Source: Planctomycetales bacterium 10988 (lineage in GTDB: Bacteria; Planctomycetota; Planctomycetia; Pirellulales; Pb10988). Taken from it: a stretch of DNA of 64,000 nt. The notes beneath the pieces are model-generated. The model had not been told where the DNA came from. It saw nothing but the letters and a program-made list of their open reading frames with translations, and searched no databases. The stretch lies in assembly GCA_009664345.1 (NCBI GenBank), contig CP043547.1, positions 2,322,709 through 2,386,708 of the forward strand, written 5' to 3'. Made by a program: the position numbers and the translations under genes. Below, one piece after another: positions 36,910 to 45,791 of this stretch (the first letter of the stretch is position 1; each line of letters opens with the position of its first letter).

Positions 36910-37449
36910 TTAAGAATCTCCGTTATCCGCTCCGGCTTCGACTTGGAAATCGCTCATCAATTCAGCCACGGCATCGGGTGAAATTTGGTACCCTCCCAAG
37001 GCCATGCAGATTCCTAAAAAGGCCATCACGGCAGTTTTCCAAACCCTCGGGAGCTCCATAAAAAAATATTTCATCATCAAAATGCCGCCGGACAACAATA
37101 GCCCGATCCCCCACATGACTCCATCTTCAAACGCATGCATGATGAACCAGACATACGCCGCAAAATAAAGCCCCCAACCGAAGACCCAAAGCGCTTGTGC
37201 GAGCGTATCCGTTCCCATCGCCGCCAAGAACGGCAGCGGCAACATGAAAAGAGCCAAAAGAACAACATACACCCAAGGGGGAAGTGCCAAACGATCCGAC
37301 ATCGAAACCTTGGCAATTCCGGCATCTTCCAGCAATTCCCAAGCTTCATCTTCATCCATGCCAAAACCGTAAAGTTCGTCGACGATCGTTTCTTCGTCTG
37401 CCCCTTCTTGATGACGCCTTTGGGCGTGTGCCAATAATGCAGGGTTCAT
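36910..37449 (-). CDS. Four-helix membrane protein with an N-terminal UBA-like helical motif
   Basis: 179 residues. Residues ~4-44 (HAQRRHQEGADEETIVDELYGFGMDEDEAWELL) look like a small three-helix bundle of the UBA/CUE or SHOCT kind, followed by four membrane helices at about 57-77, 83-105, 110-128 and 137-155 and a short acidic tail. No family is recognised. It is inserted on the opposite strand between the two special Hsp70 genes, which makes a link with them worth considering but unproven. Confidence 0.7.
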   Translation of the reverse strand: MNPALLAHAQRRHQEGADEETIVDELYGFGMDEDEAWELLEDAGIAKVSMSDRLALPPWVYVVLLALFMLPLPFLAAMGTDTLAQALWVFGWGLYFAAYVWFIMHAFEDGVMWGIGLLLSGGILMMKYFFMELPRVWKTAVMAFLGICMALGGYQISPDAVAELMSDFQVEAGADNGDS

Positions 37450-37819
37450 GTTATCCTTTTCCCTCGGCCTGAAAACTGATTACGATACAAAGAGGTCAAT
37501 TTCCCACTGCACTCCAACCGGATGCTGCCCGTTGATAGGATGATTTTCGAATAGAAGAGAATGACAGCAGGTATCCCTAGTTTCTCATGATCGACTTGCT
37601 TTGACAATTGTTTTTACCAAAGTCGGTCCGTTTTTCATGAAGAAATTTGCTGGGTTTCATGGATAAAACATGTTCTCCAGAATCTGACTTCCAGGCTTAA
37701 AATTTTTTTGATTGAAATGGAGTCACTCTGGCCTCTGCACCTTATGTTTGTAAGTCTATCCATTTTCAAAAACCACCAAACACACAAACCTTCTTCGATC
37801 GATAGAAAGTTCGGAATCG
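37450..37819. other. Intergenic region upstream of the Hsp70-DUF3731 gene
   Basis: 370 AT-rich bases between divergent genes. A perfect TTGACA is at 37601-37606, but no acceptable -10 follows at 16-18 bases. No gene or hairpin of note. Confidence 0.4.
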
Positions 37820-40750
37820 ATGCCGCGATCAGCCCCTGTTGAGGAAACTTCTCAAAACTCCAATGCCAGCCGTTATGTGGTGGGAATCGACCTCGGTACG
37901 ACCAATTCCGCGGTTGCCTATTTCGATACCTGGGAGGAGTCTCCAAGTTCGCAAATCTTTTCCATTGAACAACTTGTGGCACCTGCTGAAGTCGAATCCC
38001 GTGAGACGCTCCCTTCTTTCCACTATCAAGCGGCTGTCGGCGAGTTCCCCGCAGAGGCGTTGAAACTCCCTTGGAGCAAGCAATCGCCCGAAGTCGCAGT
38101 CGGGTTCTTCGCCAGAGATCAAGGCACCAAATCGCCCGGCCGCTTGGTCGTTTCGGCTAAAAGCTGGCTGAGTCATGCAGGCGTCGATCGAACCGCGAAG
38201 ATTTTACCTTGGCAAGGTTCGACCGATTTGGAACGACTTTCGCCGGTCGAGGTGACCGCTCGCTATTTGGAACATTTGCGAGAGGCTTGGGACTTTGAAC
38301 ATCCCGAACATCCGTTGGCTGAACAAGACCTCATGCTGACATTGCCGGCTTCCTTTGATGAAGTCGCCCGGGAATTGACCGTCAAGGCGGCGGCTCAAGC
38401 GGGGCTTCCTAAGATCATTTTGCTCGAAGAACCGCAAGCCGCTTTTTATGCGTGGCTCGATCGGCAAGGGGAGAATTGGGAAGAGCAAGTTTCGCCGGGT
38501 CAGACGATTCTCGTTTGTGACATCGGAGGCGGAACGACGGACTTCACGCTCATTCGAGTGCGGGGAGATTCGGACAATCGGGTGCAATTTCATCGCGTCG
38601 CGGTCGGAGATCATTTGATTCTTGGTGGAGATAATCTCGATCTGACCTTGGCCACCCACCTGGAAGCCCGACTTGTTCCGAAAGGAAAGCTCACCGCCCG
38701 GCAGTGGTCGGTCCTCGTGCGGACTTGCCGACAAGTGAAAGAGACGTTGCTCGGTGAAAACCCTCCTGATTCCTATAAGATTCACTTGCCGGGAAGTGGC
38801 TCGAAGCTCCTTGGCGGCGGCCTTGTGACCGAAGTGACGAAAGATGAAGTCGAACAATGGCTTCTCGAAGGTTTCGTTCCAAAAGTGAAATGGGAAGAGA
38901 ATCCGCAGCGGCGAAGTTCCGGCTTTCAAGAATTTGGCCTTCCTTACGCTGCCGATGCCGCCATGACCCGCTATCTTGCCCAGTTCCTCCGCATGCACCA
39001 AGATGCTGGGGTCCCGCTTGAAGAGACCTCTGCCCAATCTCCCTCCTCTGCCCGACCGGATTTAATCCTCTTTAATGGAGGCTTTTTTGAATCCTCGCGT
39101 TTGCGAAATCGCCTGCTGGAAGTGATCTCTTCTTGGTTTACTTCCGCCGATGACAAAGAGCCTTGGTTCCCCACGGTGCTGGATAACGACCGGCTCGATT
39201 TGGCGGTTGCTCGCGGGGCAGCCTATTATGGGATGGTCCGCCGTGGAGCCGGGGTGCGAATCAATGCCGGCTTGGCCCGCACCTATTATCTGGGGGTTGC
39301 CGGAACCGCCGAGATGCCAAGAGCCGCCCTTTCCCTTTTGCCCGCAGGTTTGGAAGAAGGCCAGCAAATCGACTTGACGGATCGCACCTTCGAACTGCGA
39401 ATCCGCGAGCCGGTCGAGTTTCCTTTCTATGTCTCCAGCACCCGACTGACGGACCCCGCCGGGGAACTGGTCGCGTTCGATCCTGAACAAATGCGGTCGC
39501 TTCCGCCGATTCGGACGGTTTTGCAAACAGGCAAGAAAAAAGGCCCCGCCGAATCCGTTCAGGTACAGCTTCACGCCAAGCTCACCGAGATCGGAACCAT
39601 GGAGGTTTGGTGCGCAGAGATCGATGGCAAAAACGCCTGGCGACTGCAATTCGATGTCCGTTCCGGGACCGAAACCGATCGCGAGGCCCATCATGGAACC
39701 GCCGAACAAGCCGGTTTCCTCGATCAAGAAGTGATCGAAGCCGCTCACGAAGTCCTGCAGCAAACCTTCCCCCTTTCCCAAACCAGCGACAATTCGACAA
39801 CCATTCCGCCGGAACAATGCGTCAATCACCTGGAAGAAGCGATCGGTGAGAATCGTTGGAAATGGCCTCCGTCTCTTTTGCGGGATTTGTGGCAAGACTT
39901 GCTGGAACTTGAAACGGCCAGAAAGCTAAGCATGGAACACGAAGCCCGCTGGCTGAATCTGCTCGGTTTTTGTTTGCGGCCAGGGCTAGGGCTGGCTGCC
40001 GATGATTGGCGGGTGAGTCAAACGTGGCGACTTCTGCAAAGTGGGCAACTTCACTATCCCAAGGCTCGCTGTCGCACGGAGCTTTGGATTCTCTGGCGTC
40101 GCTTGGCCGGCGGGCTAACAAGTGGGCAACAAATCGCCTTGGCGGAGCCGCTCCTTTCGCGTTTGCATACGAATTTGAAAGCGAAAACGAAAGGGAGTTC
40201 GAAAAGCAACAAAAGAAAAAACCGTCGCGGCAAGCCGCAGCCAGGGGGAGACCTCTCCGTTTTCGAAGTCGGTGCCCACGAGACAGCGGAAATCTGGCGG
40301 ATGCTCGGTGCCCTCGAATGGCTGCCTATGCAAAAGAAAATGGATATCGGACAAGGGTTATTGGCATTGTTCCCGAAAGAACCTCGGCAAGCCGTGCAAC
40401 ATGCTCAGCTTTGGGCCTTGGCTCGGATCGGGGCAAGAGTCCCGCTTTATGGACCGCTCAACGGCGTTCTCCTCGCGAACGTTGTCAGCGATTGGATCGA
40501 GATTCTTTTACAACATGCCAGTGGTGACTCCGTCGCTCGTTTTACAATGACACAACTTGCCCGTCGTACAAATGATCGTTATCGCGATCTGTCGGAGAAT
40601 AGTAGAGACCGAGTTTTAGGATGGCTCGATCGGGAAGAAGCAACGGCAGATGAAATCAAGCTTGTCGAATCCGGCGGAGACTTGGACGCGGAGGAACAAG
40701 ATCAAATCTTCGGCGAATCGCTCCCACCGGGGCTTCATCTTGTCAGTTGA
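37820..40750 (+). CDS. Hsp70-family ATPase fused to a DUF3731 region
   Basis: 976 residues. The first ~600 match the previous Hsp70: GIDLGTTNSAVA, SAKSWLSHAGVDR, EEPQAAFYAW, DIGGGTTDFTLI, RRSSGFQEFGLPYAAD, LFNGGFFESS and KLTEIGTMEVWC. From about 640 a helical DUF3731-type extension follows (WPPSLLRDLWQDLLEL, RWLNLLGFCLRPG, RTELWILWRRLAGGL, ALARIGARVPLYGPLN), interrupted by a basic linker near 790. DUF3731 is known only attached to such Hsp70 proteins. The ATPase probably regulates a bound partner; function unknown. Weak ribosome-binding site. Confidence 0.92.
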   Translation: MPRSAPVEETSQNSNASRYVVGIDLGTTNSAVAYFDTWEESPSSQIFSIEQLVAPAEVESRETLPSFHYQAAVGEFPAEALKLPWSKQSPEVAVGFFARDQGTKSPGRLVVSAKSWLSHAGVDRTAKILPWQGSTDLERLSPVEVTARYLEHLREAWDFEHPEHPLAEQDLMLTLPASFDEVARELTVKAAAQAGLPKIILLEEPQAAFYAWLDRQGENWEEQVSPGQTILVCDIGGGTTDFTLIRVRGDSDNRVQFHRVAVGDHLILGGDNLDLTLATHLEARLVPKGKLTARQWSVLVRTCRQVKETLLGENPPDSYKIHLPGSGSKLLGGGLVTEVTKDEVEQWLLEGFVPKVKWEENPQRRSSGFQEFGLPYAADAAMTRYLAQFLRMHQDAGVPLEETSAQSPSSARPDLILFNGGFFESSRLRNRLLEVISSWFTSADDKEPWFPTVLDNDRLDLAVARGAAYYGMVRRGAGVRINAGLARTYYLGVAGTAEMPRAALSLLPAGLEEGQQIDLTDRTFELRIREPVEFPFYVSSTRLTDPAGELVAFDPEQMRSLPPIRTVLQTGKKKGPAESVQVQLHAKLTEIGTMEVWCAEIDGKNAWRLQFDVRSGTETDREAHHGTAEQAGFLDQEVIEAAHEVLQQTFPLSQTSDNSTTIPPEQCVNHLEEAIGENRWKWPPSLLRDLWQDLLELETARKLSMEHEARWLNLLGFCLRPGLGLAADDWRVSQTWRLLQSGQLHYPKARCRTELWILWRRLAGGLTSGQQIALAEPLLSRLHTNLKAKTKGSSKSNKRKNRRGKPQPGGDLSVFEVGAHETAEIWRMLGALEWLPMQKKMDIGQGLLALFPKEPRQAVQHAQLWALARIGARVPLYGPLNGVLLANVVSDWIEILLQHASGDSVARFTMTQLARRTNDRYRDLSENSRDRVLGWLDREEATADEIKLVESGGDLDAEEQDQIFGESLPPGLHLVS

Positions 40751-40773
40751 GCAATCGCAAGCGAAGAGGGTGT

Positions 40774-40802
40774 TTGCCACTAGCTTTCGCCTGTTATATT
40801 AG
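40774..40802 (+). promoter_or_regulatory. Candidate promoter of the 40853 TIM-barrel gene
   Basis: TTGCCA (40774-40779) and TATTAG (40797-40802) are separated by 17 bases, placing the transcript start near 40809, about 44 bases before the start codon. Confidence 0.5.
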
Positions 40803-40852
40803 GCACATCTCGGTATTTATATCTCCTCAGCTTCTTTGAAAGAAAGAACACC

Positions 40853-41866
40853 ATGACTGCTGCCCCCGATGTAATTCTCAGTGGGTTTGCCGACGAAGCG
40901 GCGAACAACAAAACGATCATTGAACAATTCGCAGCCATGGCAGCGATTGGCTTGCAATACTTCAGCATCCGTTTTATTGATGTCGGAAACGGCATTAAAA
41001 ATGTGATGGACCTGACGGAAGATGAAATCAAGATCATCAAAGAGAAACAAGCCGAATACGGGCTGAAAGTCGCCACCATCGGTTCGCCCATCGGGAAAGT
41101 CAAACTCCTCGATCAAGAAGATGGCACTAGTAATAAGTACATTCCTTTCGAAGAATACCTTGAAAAGGATGTGAAAACGGCTTGCGATCGGGCGAATGCC
41201 TTGGAGACGAAACTCATTCGCGGCTTCTCTTTTTATCATCCCAAAGATACCCCGGCGGAAAACTATCTCGCTCAAACCGTGGATCAATTGGGCAAAATCG
41301 CGGAAGTCTGCGATGCGGCTGGCTTGACTTTTGGGCTGGAGGTGGAAGCGAATCTGGTGGGGCAAACGGGGAAGATTTTGGCAGAGATTCATCGGCAAGT
41401 GAATCACCCTGCCTTGGTAACGGTCTTCGATGCGGCGAATCTGCACTGCCAGGGCTTTACTCCGATTGAAGTCTTCGAAGAGTACGAAGCGATGAAGCCC
41501 GGACTCGGTTGGATTCATATCAAGGATTATCAACATCCTCGCCATGTCGGCCGTACACGCCATGTCGATGAAGAGGCGATTTGGAATTTTGTCCCTGCCG
41601 ATATGGGAACGAGTGGGCATGAGTGGATTCTGCGGGACTTCCACGATTTCTTGCCGACACTTGCAGCCCGCGTCACCGCTCGTGATATCCCCGGCGTGTT
41701 TGTTGATCTGGAACCTCACGTCAAAGGTGGCGGGCAATTCGGTGGGTTCAGTGGTCCCGACGGCATGGGCGTTGCCCTGCGTGGGCTTTGCAATGTCTTG
41801 GATTTTGTCGGAATTGGCTATCATTTGCGGGATTTTGAAGACATCCGAGCCGCCCGCGGTCGCTAA
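40853..41866 (+). CDS. Sugar phosphate isomerase/epimerase-family TIM barrel
   Basis: 337 residues, xylose isomerase-like TIM barrel. Candidate metal ligands: Glu in FGLEVEANLVG, Asp in VTVFDAANLH, His in GWIHIKDYQHP and Glu in FVDLEPHVKGGG. It lacks a signal peptide. It is only distantly similar to the two other barrels in this window (33283 and 48894). Substrate unknown. A terminator follows 24 bases after the stop. Confidence 0.88.
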   Translation: MTAAPDVILSGFADEAANNKTIIEQFAAMAAIGLQYFSIRFIDVGNGIKNVMDLTEDEIKIIKEKQAEYGLKVATIGSPIGKVKLLDQEDGTSNKYIPFEEYLEKDVKTACDRANALETKLIRGFSFYHPKDTPAENYLAQTVDQLGKIAEVCDAAGLTFGLEVEANLVGQTGKILAEIHRQVNHPALVTVFDAANLHCQGFTPIEVFEEYEAMKPGLGWIHIKDYQHPRHVGRTRHVDEEAIWNFVPADMGTSGHEWILRDFHDFLPTLAARVTARDIPGVFVDLEPHVKGGGQFGGFSGPDGMGVALRGLCNVLDFVGIGYHLRDFEDIRAARGR

Positions 41867-41889
41867 ACTTTCTCGATTCCAATCAATTT

Positions 41890-41937
41890 AAGAGTGGTGG
41901 GTGAAGAGGTTTCTTCTGCTCATCACTCTTATTTTAT
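41890..41937 (+). terminator. Terminator of the 40853 TIM-barrel gene
   Basis: AAGAGTGGTGG pairs with TCATCACTCTT over 11 positions (two G-T pairs), followed by ATTTTAT. Confidence 0.7.
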
Positions 41938-41995
41938 GCGCGTTAGGACGGCGAAAGTTAAAGATTAACGATTCTCCGGCTTGTAGCAGATGCCC

Positions 41996-42013
41996 GAATC
42001 TTGATTAAGATTC
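41996..42013. promoter_or_regulatory. Palindrome upstream of the DUF1571 lipoprotein gene
   Basis: GAATCTTGATTAAGATTC has perfect 7-base arms around GATT. It lies 165 bases before the probable start codon and could be an operator; it has no T-run and is not a terminator. Confidence 0.35.
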
Positions 42014-42177
42014 CATGTCGGAAAGCTGATACCGAGGATAGAAAGAATTACGAAACAGCAAGACGATGGTATGAAGGAATGCCAGCGGGGAAGTCCCGAC
42101 TTCACTCGCCTCAAGGAAGAGAAATGGTTTCAAATTCTGAACGCTCGCATTCGGTAAGGAAACCGAGAAGGCGGAAG

Positions 42178-44067
42178 ATGAATACGAATTCAAAAACATA
42201 CCGTGTCCTTCAGCGAGGGACGCACCTGGCAATCGTGGGGCTCGTGACCTTTGGGCTGAGTGGTTGTGCCAGTATGAAAAACACCTTCAGCAATTTCCCT
42301 TCCTTTTCCAAGAACGAAGTCGAAACGGTTTATTTGGATGAAGAAGGACACCCCATCAGGGTCTCTCTTCCGGAAGAAAATAAGGAAGCCACGGAACTTG
42401 CGGAGAAAGCGGCAGATGAAGCCGAACAGGAATCAACTTCTTTTGCTTCCAAGGTATCGAGCAAGCTGCCCGGTTGGGTAACGTTTTGGAAGAAGAAACC
42501 CGAGGAAGAAACCGTTGTCGAAGAGGCTTCCGAAGTAAAAACCGAAGCCCTTGCCGAAAATAAAACGGAGCAACCTGCAACTGACAAGCCGGAATCGGTA
42601 GACACTCCAGAGGCTGAAGCCCCTCAAGCTCAAGAACAAGTTGCTACCGCCAAGCAGGAAAAACTCCCTGCTTCCAAAGTAACTCCCGCAATCGATCCAG
42701 CGGCAAACCAAAAAGCACCTTTGATATCTCAAGTCGCTGCCTCTGAAAAACAGTCGAAGCCACGCATTATTCGTTTGCCTTCGGTGGAGACTCCGAAGAT
42801 TACCGAACAGGTCGTCGCTAAATCTTTCGCGAAGGAAGAAGAGCCCTCAGCACCCCAGCAAGAACTCGCCAAGACCGAAAAAGTTGCCTCGCCGACCGAA
42901 ACGGCTTCTGTCAAAACCAAACCCGAAGAAGACTCCACGCCGACGAAGATTGCTTTGCCGGAACCGGAGATGATCGAAGAAAAGGTCGCTTCCAAGGAAG
43001 AGGAAGTTCAGCCGGAAGTGCAAACAGAAGAAGCTCCGCAACTGGCCACGCAAACCGAAACAGAACCCGAGACAGATTTGGGAAGCTTGAAGATTCGTAC
43101 TTCTTCGCGGCGATTGGCGGCTCATCGTTTCCAACCGGAATCGGATACGAGTCAATCCACGAACCCCATCGTGGCCCTGAAGCCGACGATTCATAAACCA
43201 GAAGAGGAACCAACTTCCCGCAAGCGAATCCCTGTGAACTTAGCAGAACCCAGCAGCGCAGAAATTGCCGAGCGTACTCCGGCAACGGCTCGAACGACCG
43301 AACTGGCTGGCATCCCGGCACAACCGGTTTCGCAATTTCAGTCGGTTCCAACCCATCCCGCTTCGTTGAGCATGCCGGGCGAAGGGAAACCTTCCCACCC
43401 CGAACCCGCGTCGATCATGCCGGCATGGCGTCCGGAAACCCTGCTCTCCAAAGCCACGCAAAGTTATAAGACGATTCGCAATTATCAAACGCAGGTGGTT
43501 TGGAAAACGCAACCGCATTCGCATGCGACTTCGGAGCCGCAAACCGTTTATTTACGCTACCGCAAAGATCCCGAGGCGTTTCATCTTGGCTGGCATCAAG
43601 ACCCCCAAGAGGGTCGGCAATGGCTTTATGAGCAAGCAGGATCGGAAATCTTAGTCCGCGAACCGACCTCGTTCGGACGGCTTTCGATGCGGCTTTCCCC
43701 CGATGATCCGACCTTCCAAGCCGATAACCTGCCGTCTCCGGAACAATGGGGCGTCGAAGCGAAAATCAAACTCTTGGAACAGGCCCTTCACACTCAAGAC
43801 CGACAACAATTGACGGTTGTGTATCATGGCTTGAAGCAGCGGGAGGAATCGACCCGCCCGCTTCATCAGGTGGTCATGCATCAGATGGGCCCCTATCGCG
43901 AAACGGAACTTTACCTCGATCCCGACAACTATTTGCCGGTGATGCAGATTGTCAAAGACCGTCGCGGACGTGAACTCACCTACGAATACTATCGAAACTT
44001 GCGGACGAACGTCGATGCCTTGGACCAGCCTTTGGCCTTCAATGCAGATAGCGTCTTCCGCCGTTAG
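42178..44067 (+). CDS. DUF1571-domain lipoprotein with a long acidic repeat-like linker
   Basis: 629 residues from the ATG that gives a lipoprotein signal (lipobox LSGC, Cys30); the frame is open 59 codons further upstream but with no suitable signal. Residues ~50-410 are low-complexity Glu/Lys/Pro/Thr/Ala sequence that should be extended and could span the periplasm or bind the wall. The C-terminal ~210 residues match DUF1571 (SYKTIRNYQTQVVWKTQ, YRKDPEAFHLGWHQ, ELYLDPDNYLPVMQ), a planctomycete domain reminiscent of LolA-like lipoprotein carriers. Function unknown. Confidence 0.85.
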   Translation: MNTNSKTYRVLQRGTHLAIVGLVTFGLSGCASMKNTFSNFPSFSKNEVETVYLDEEGHPIRVSLPEENKEATELAEKAADEAEQESTSFASKVSSKLPGWVTFWKKKPEEETVVEEASEVKTEALAENKTEQPATDKPESVDTPEAEAPQAQEQVATAKQEKLPASKVTPAIDPAANQKAPLISQVAASEKQSKPRIIRLPSVETPKITEQVVAKSFAKEEEPSAPQQELAKTEKVASPTETASVKTKPEEDSTPTKIALPEPEMIEEKVASKEEEVQPEVQTEEAPQLATQTETEPETDLGSLKIRTSSRRLAAHRFQPESDTSQSTNPIVALKPTIHKPEEEPTSRKRIPVNLAEPSSAEIAERTPATARTTELAGIPAQPVSQFQSVPTHPASLSMPGEGKPSHPEPASIMPAWRPETLLSKATQSYKTIRNYQTQVVWKTQPHSHATSEPQTVYLRYRKDPEAFHLGWHQDPQEGRQWLYEQAGSEILVREPTSFGRLSMRLSPDDPTFQADNLPSPEQWGVEAKIKLLEQALHTQDRQQLTVVYHGLKQREESTRPLHQVVMHQMGPYRETELYLDPDNYLPVMQIVKDRRGRELTYEYYRNLRTNVDALDQPLAFNADSVFRR

Positions 44068-44257
44068 AGTGTTAATTTTCATCGGGACACCGGCCCCATC
44101 TTCCTTGCCTCTGCCGTGTCCTGAAAATTAAAAACCAGCATTTTACTGGTTTCTCACCTCTGTGCCTCCTATAATAATTCTCCCTTGAATTTTCCTCAGT
44201 AGCAAAACGCTTCTGGGTGCAAGGGCTGAATTTACTCTTAATGGAGGCAACAATTCG

Positions 44258-44542
44258 ATGGCAAAGGCAACTTGGGAAGGGGTCGTCCTGGCGGAAAGCG
44301 ATGATACCGTCGTGGTCGAGACCAATCATTACTTCCCGCCGGATTCGATCAAGCAAGAATTTTTCGAGCCCAGCAACGATCATTCCGTTTGTGGCTGGAA
44401 GGGCGAAGCGAGCTATTTTCATGTCGTCGTCGATGGCAAGAAGAATGAAAATGCCGCTTGGTATTATCCCGATCCCAAAGAAGAAGCCAAGAAGATCCAA
44501 GGCCGCATTGCCTTCTGGCGCGGTGTCAAGGTCGAGGGTTAA
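44258..44542 (+). CDS. DUF427 small beta protein
   Basis: 94 residues, the full length of a DUF427 domain. Conserved features: WEGVVLAESDDTVVVE, YFPPDSI, and the CGWKGEASYF core followed by AAWYYPDPKEEAKKI. The family is widespread, cytoplasmic and uncharacterised. GGAGG lies ten bases before the ATG. An 18-bp perfect palindrome directly overlaps the region after its stop. Confidence 0.9.
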   Translation: MAKATWEGVVLAESDDTVVVETNHYFPPDSIKQEFFEPSNDHSVCGWKGEASYFHVVVDGKKNENAAWYYPDPKEEAKKIQGRIAFWRGVKVEG

Positions 44543-44560
44543 TCGAAAAGTACTTTTCGA
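44543..44560. repeat. Perfect 18-bp A/T-centred palindrome
   Basis: TCGAAAAGTACTTTTCGA begins at the base after the DUF427 stop codon. Related motifs of the form AAAAAGYRCTTTTT occur in other gaps of this window (4858-4870, 4948-4960, 18805-18818, 23237-23250). Confidence 0.6.
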
Positions 44561-44634
44561 ATTGACTCTTCAAAACTGTTTTTTGCATCTTCTCAAGGGG
44601 TTTCGTCATCGCTCGTTCCGAGAATGCCGCTGAA

Positions 44635-45390
44635 ATGTTGCTACTGCGAAAGGTTCGCAAATCCTTCGGGGATCAAGTTGCGATTCCGGGGCTTGATTTG
44701 ACGATCTCCGCAGGCCAAACCACCGTCTTGATCGGCCCGAGCGGCTGTGGCAAATCGACGATTCTGCGATTGATGATCGGCTTGATTTGGCCCGATAAAG
44801 GCGAGGTTCTTTTCGAAGGGGAGAAACTCAAGCCGGAAAGTATTCGCAGCTTGCGGCATCGTATCGGCTATGTGATTCAGGAAGGCGGCCTCTTTCCGCA
44901 TCTGACCGCGGAGGCGAATGTCGCTCTTTTGGCTAAACATCTGAAGTGGTCGAAGGATCGGATCGAAGCCCGGATCACCGAACTGGCGGAACTGACGCGA
45001 TTGCCGCGAGAATCGCTCTCGCGTTATCCTTCGCAACTTTCCGGAGGACAACGTCAGCGGATTGGTCTGATTCGGGCCTTAATGCTGGACCCGGATTTGA
45101 TCTTGCTGGACGAACCGATGGGAGCCCTCGATCCTTTGATTCGTTCCGATCTGCAATCCGATTTGAAGGAGATTTTCAACACGTTGGAGAAAACCGTCGT
45201 TCTGGTCACGCATGACTTGGGCGAGGCCGCCTACTTGGGTGATACACTGGTCTTGCTGCGAGGAGGCGAAATTGTCCAACAAGGCTCGATTCAAGAACTG
45301 TTGCACTCGCCGGCAGAACCTTTTGTCAAAGAATTTGTCCAAGCTCAACGCAACCCTTTCGAACCCTTGGAAGAAATAGCGGAGAACTAG
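44635..45390 (+). CDS. ABC transporter ATP-binding protein, osmoprotectant type
   Basis: 251 residues. Walker A GPSGCGKST near residue 34, Q-loop in YVIQEGGLFPH, signature LSGGQRQR, Walker B LILLDEPMGALD and the switch histidine in LVTHD. The pattern resembles OpuA/OpuC-type quaternary amine importers, without the C-terminal CBS domains. No permease or binding protein is next to it, so the partners must be elsewhere or lost. No clear ribosome-binding site precedes the ATG. Confidence 0.88.
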   Translation: MLLLRKVRKSFGDQVAIPGLDLTISAGQTTVLIGPSGCGKSTILRLMIGLIWPDKGEVLFEGEKLKPESIRSLRHRIGYVIQEGGLFPHLTAEANVALLAKHLKWSKDRIEARITELAELTRLPRESLSRYPSQLSGGQRQRIGLIRALMLDPDLILLDEPMGALDPLIRSDLQSDLKEIFNTLEKTVVLVTHDLGEAAYLGDTLVLLRGGEIVQQGSIQELLHSPAEPFVKEFVQAQRNPFEPLEEIAEN

Positions 45391-45791
45391 TTCGACAAGT
45401 TTTCATGGTTTCTTCATACATCCTTACACTTTTGCACCAAGAATAAACCAAGATTTTTAAAATTTCCCTGAATAGAAAATAGGAAAAAACTCCTGCGATA
45501 GAGATGTGGCCGTTGCATCTCGAAGTCGCTATAGCTCATTAACCGATTTTTATTTTCGTTAGAGATGTGAAGTTTTTTCGGATTACTTGAACACGCTTGT
45601 GTCCTAGTTCACGGAATGAATAGGACGATCATCTTAAAATTACCCCCAAGGAGAGCATGTTTCATTTTGAGGTGACTAAATTGCTGCTGACAGAAATGAA
45701 TCCGCTCCCGTTCTAATTTTCTCGACAATTAAACAACCGAATCCCAGTGCTGTATCCGTGATTGCGGATCAAAAGAGAGGCATCTCCTTCC
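45391..45791. other. Intergenic region upstream of egtD
   Basis: About 400 AT-rich bases. The frame of egtD is open back to a TTG at 45762, but the ATG at 45792 is preferred. No hairpin, terminator or convincing promoter seen. Confidence 0.4.

Noticed and set aside
37601-37606. Consensus TTGACA upstream of the third Hsp70 gene
   Set aside because: No -10 element at acceptable spacing.
44083-44130. Inverted repeat GGACAC...GTGTCC between the DUF1571 and DUF427 genes
   Set aside because: Bulged stem with no T-run on either strand, so not called a terminator.
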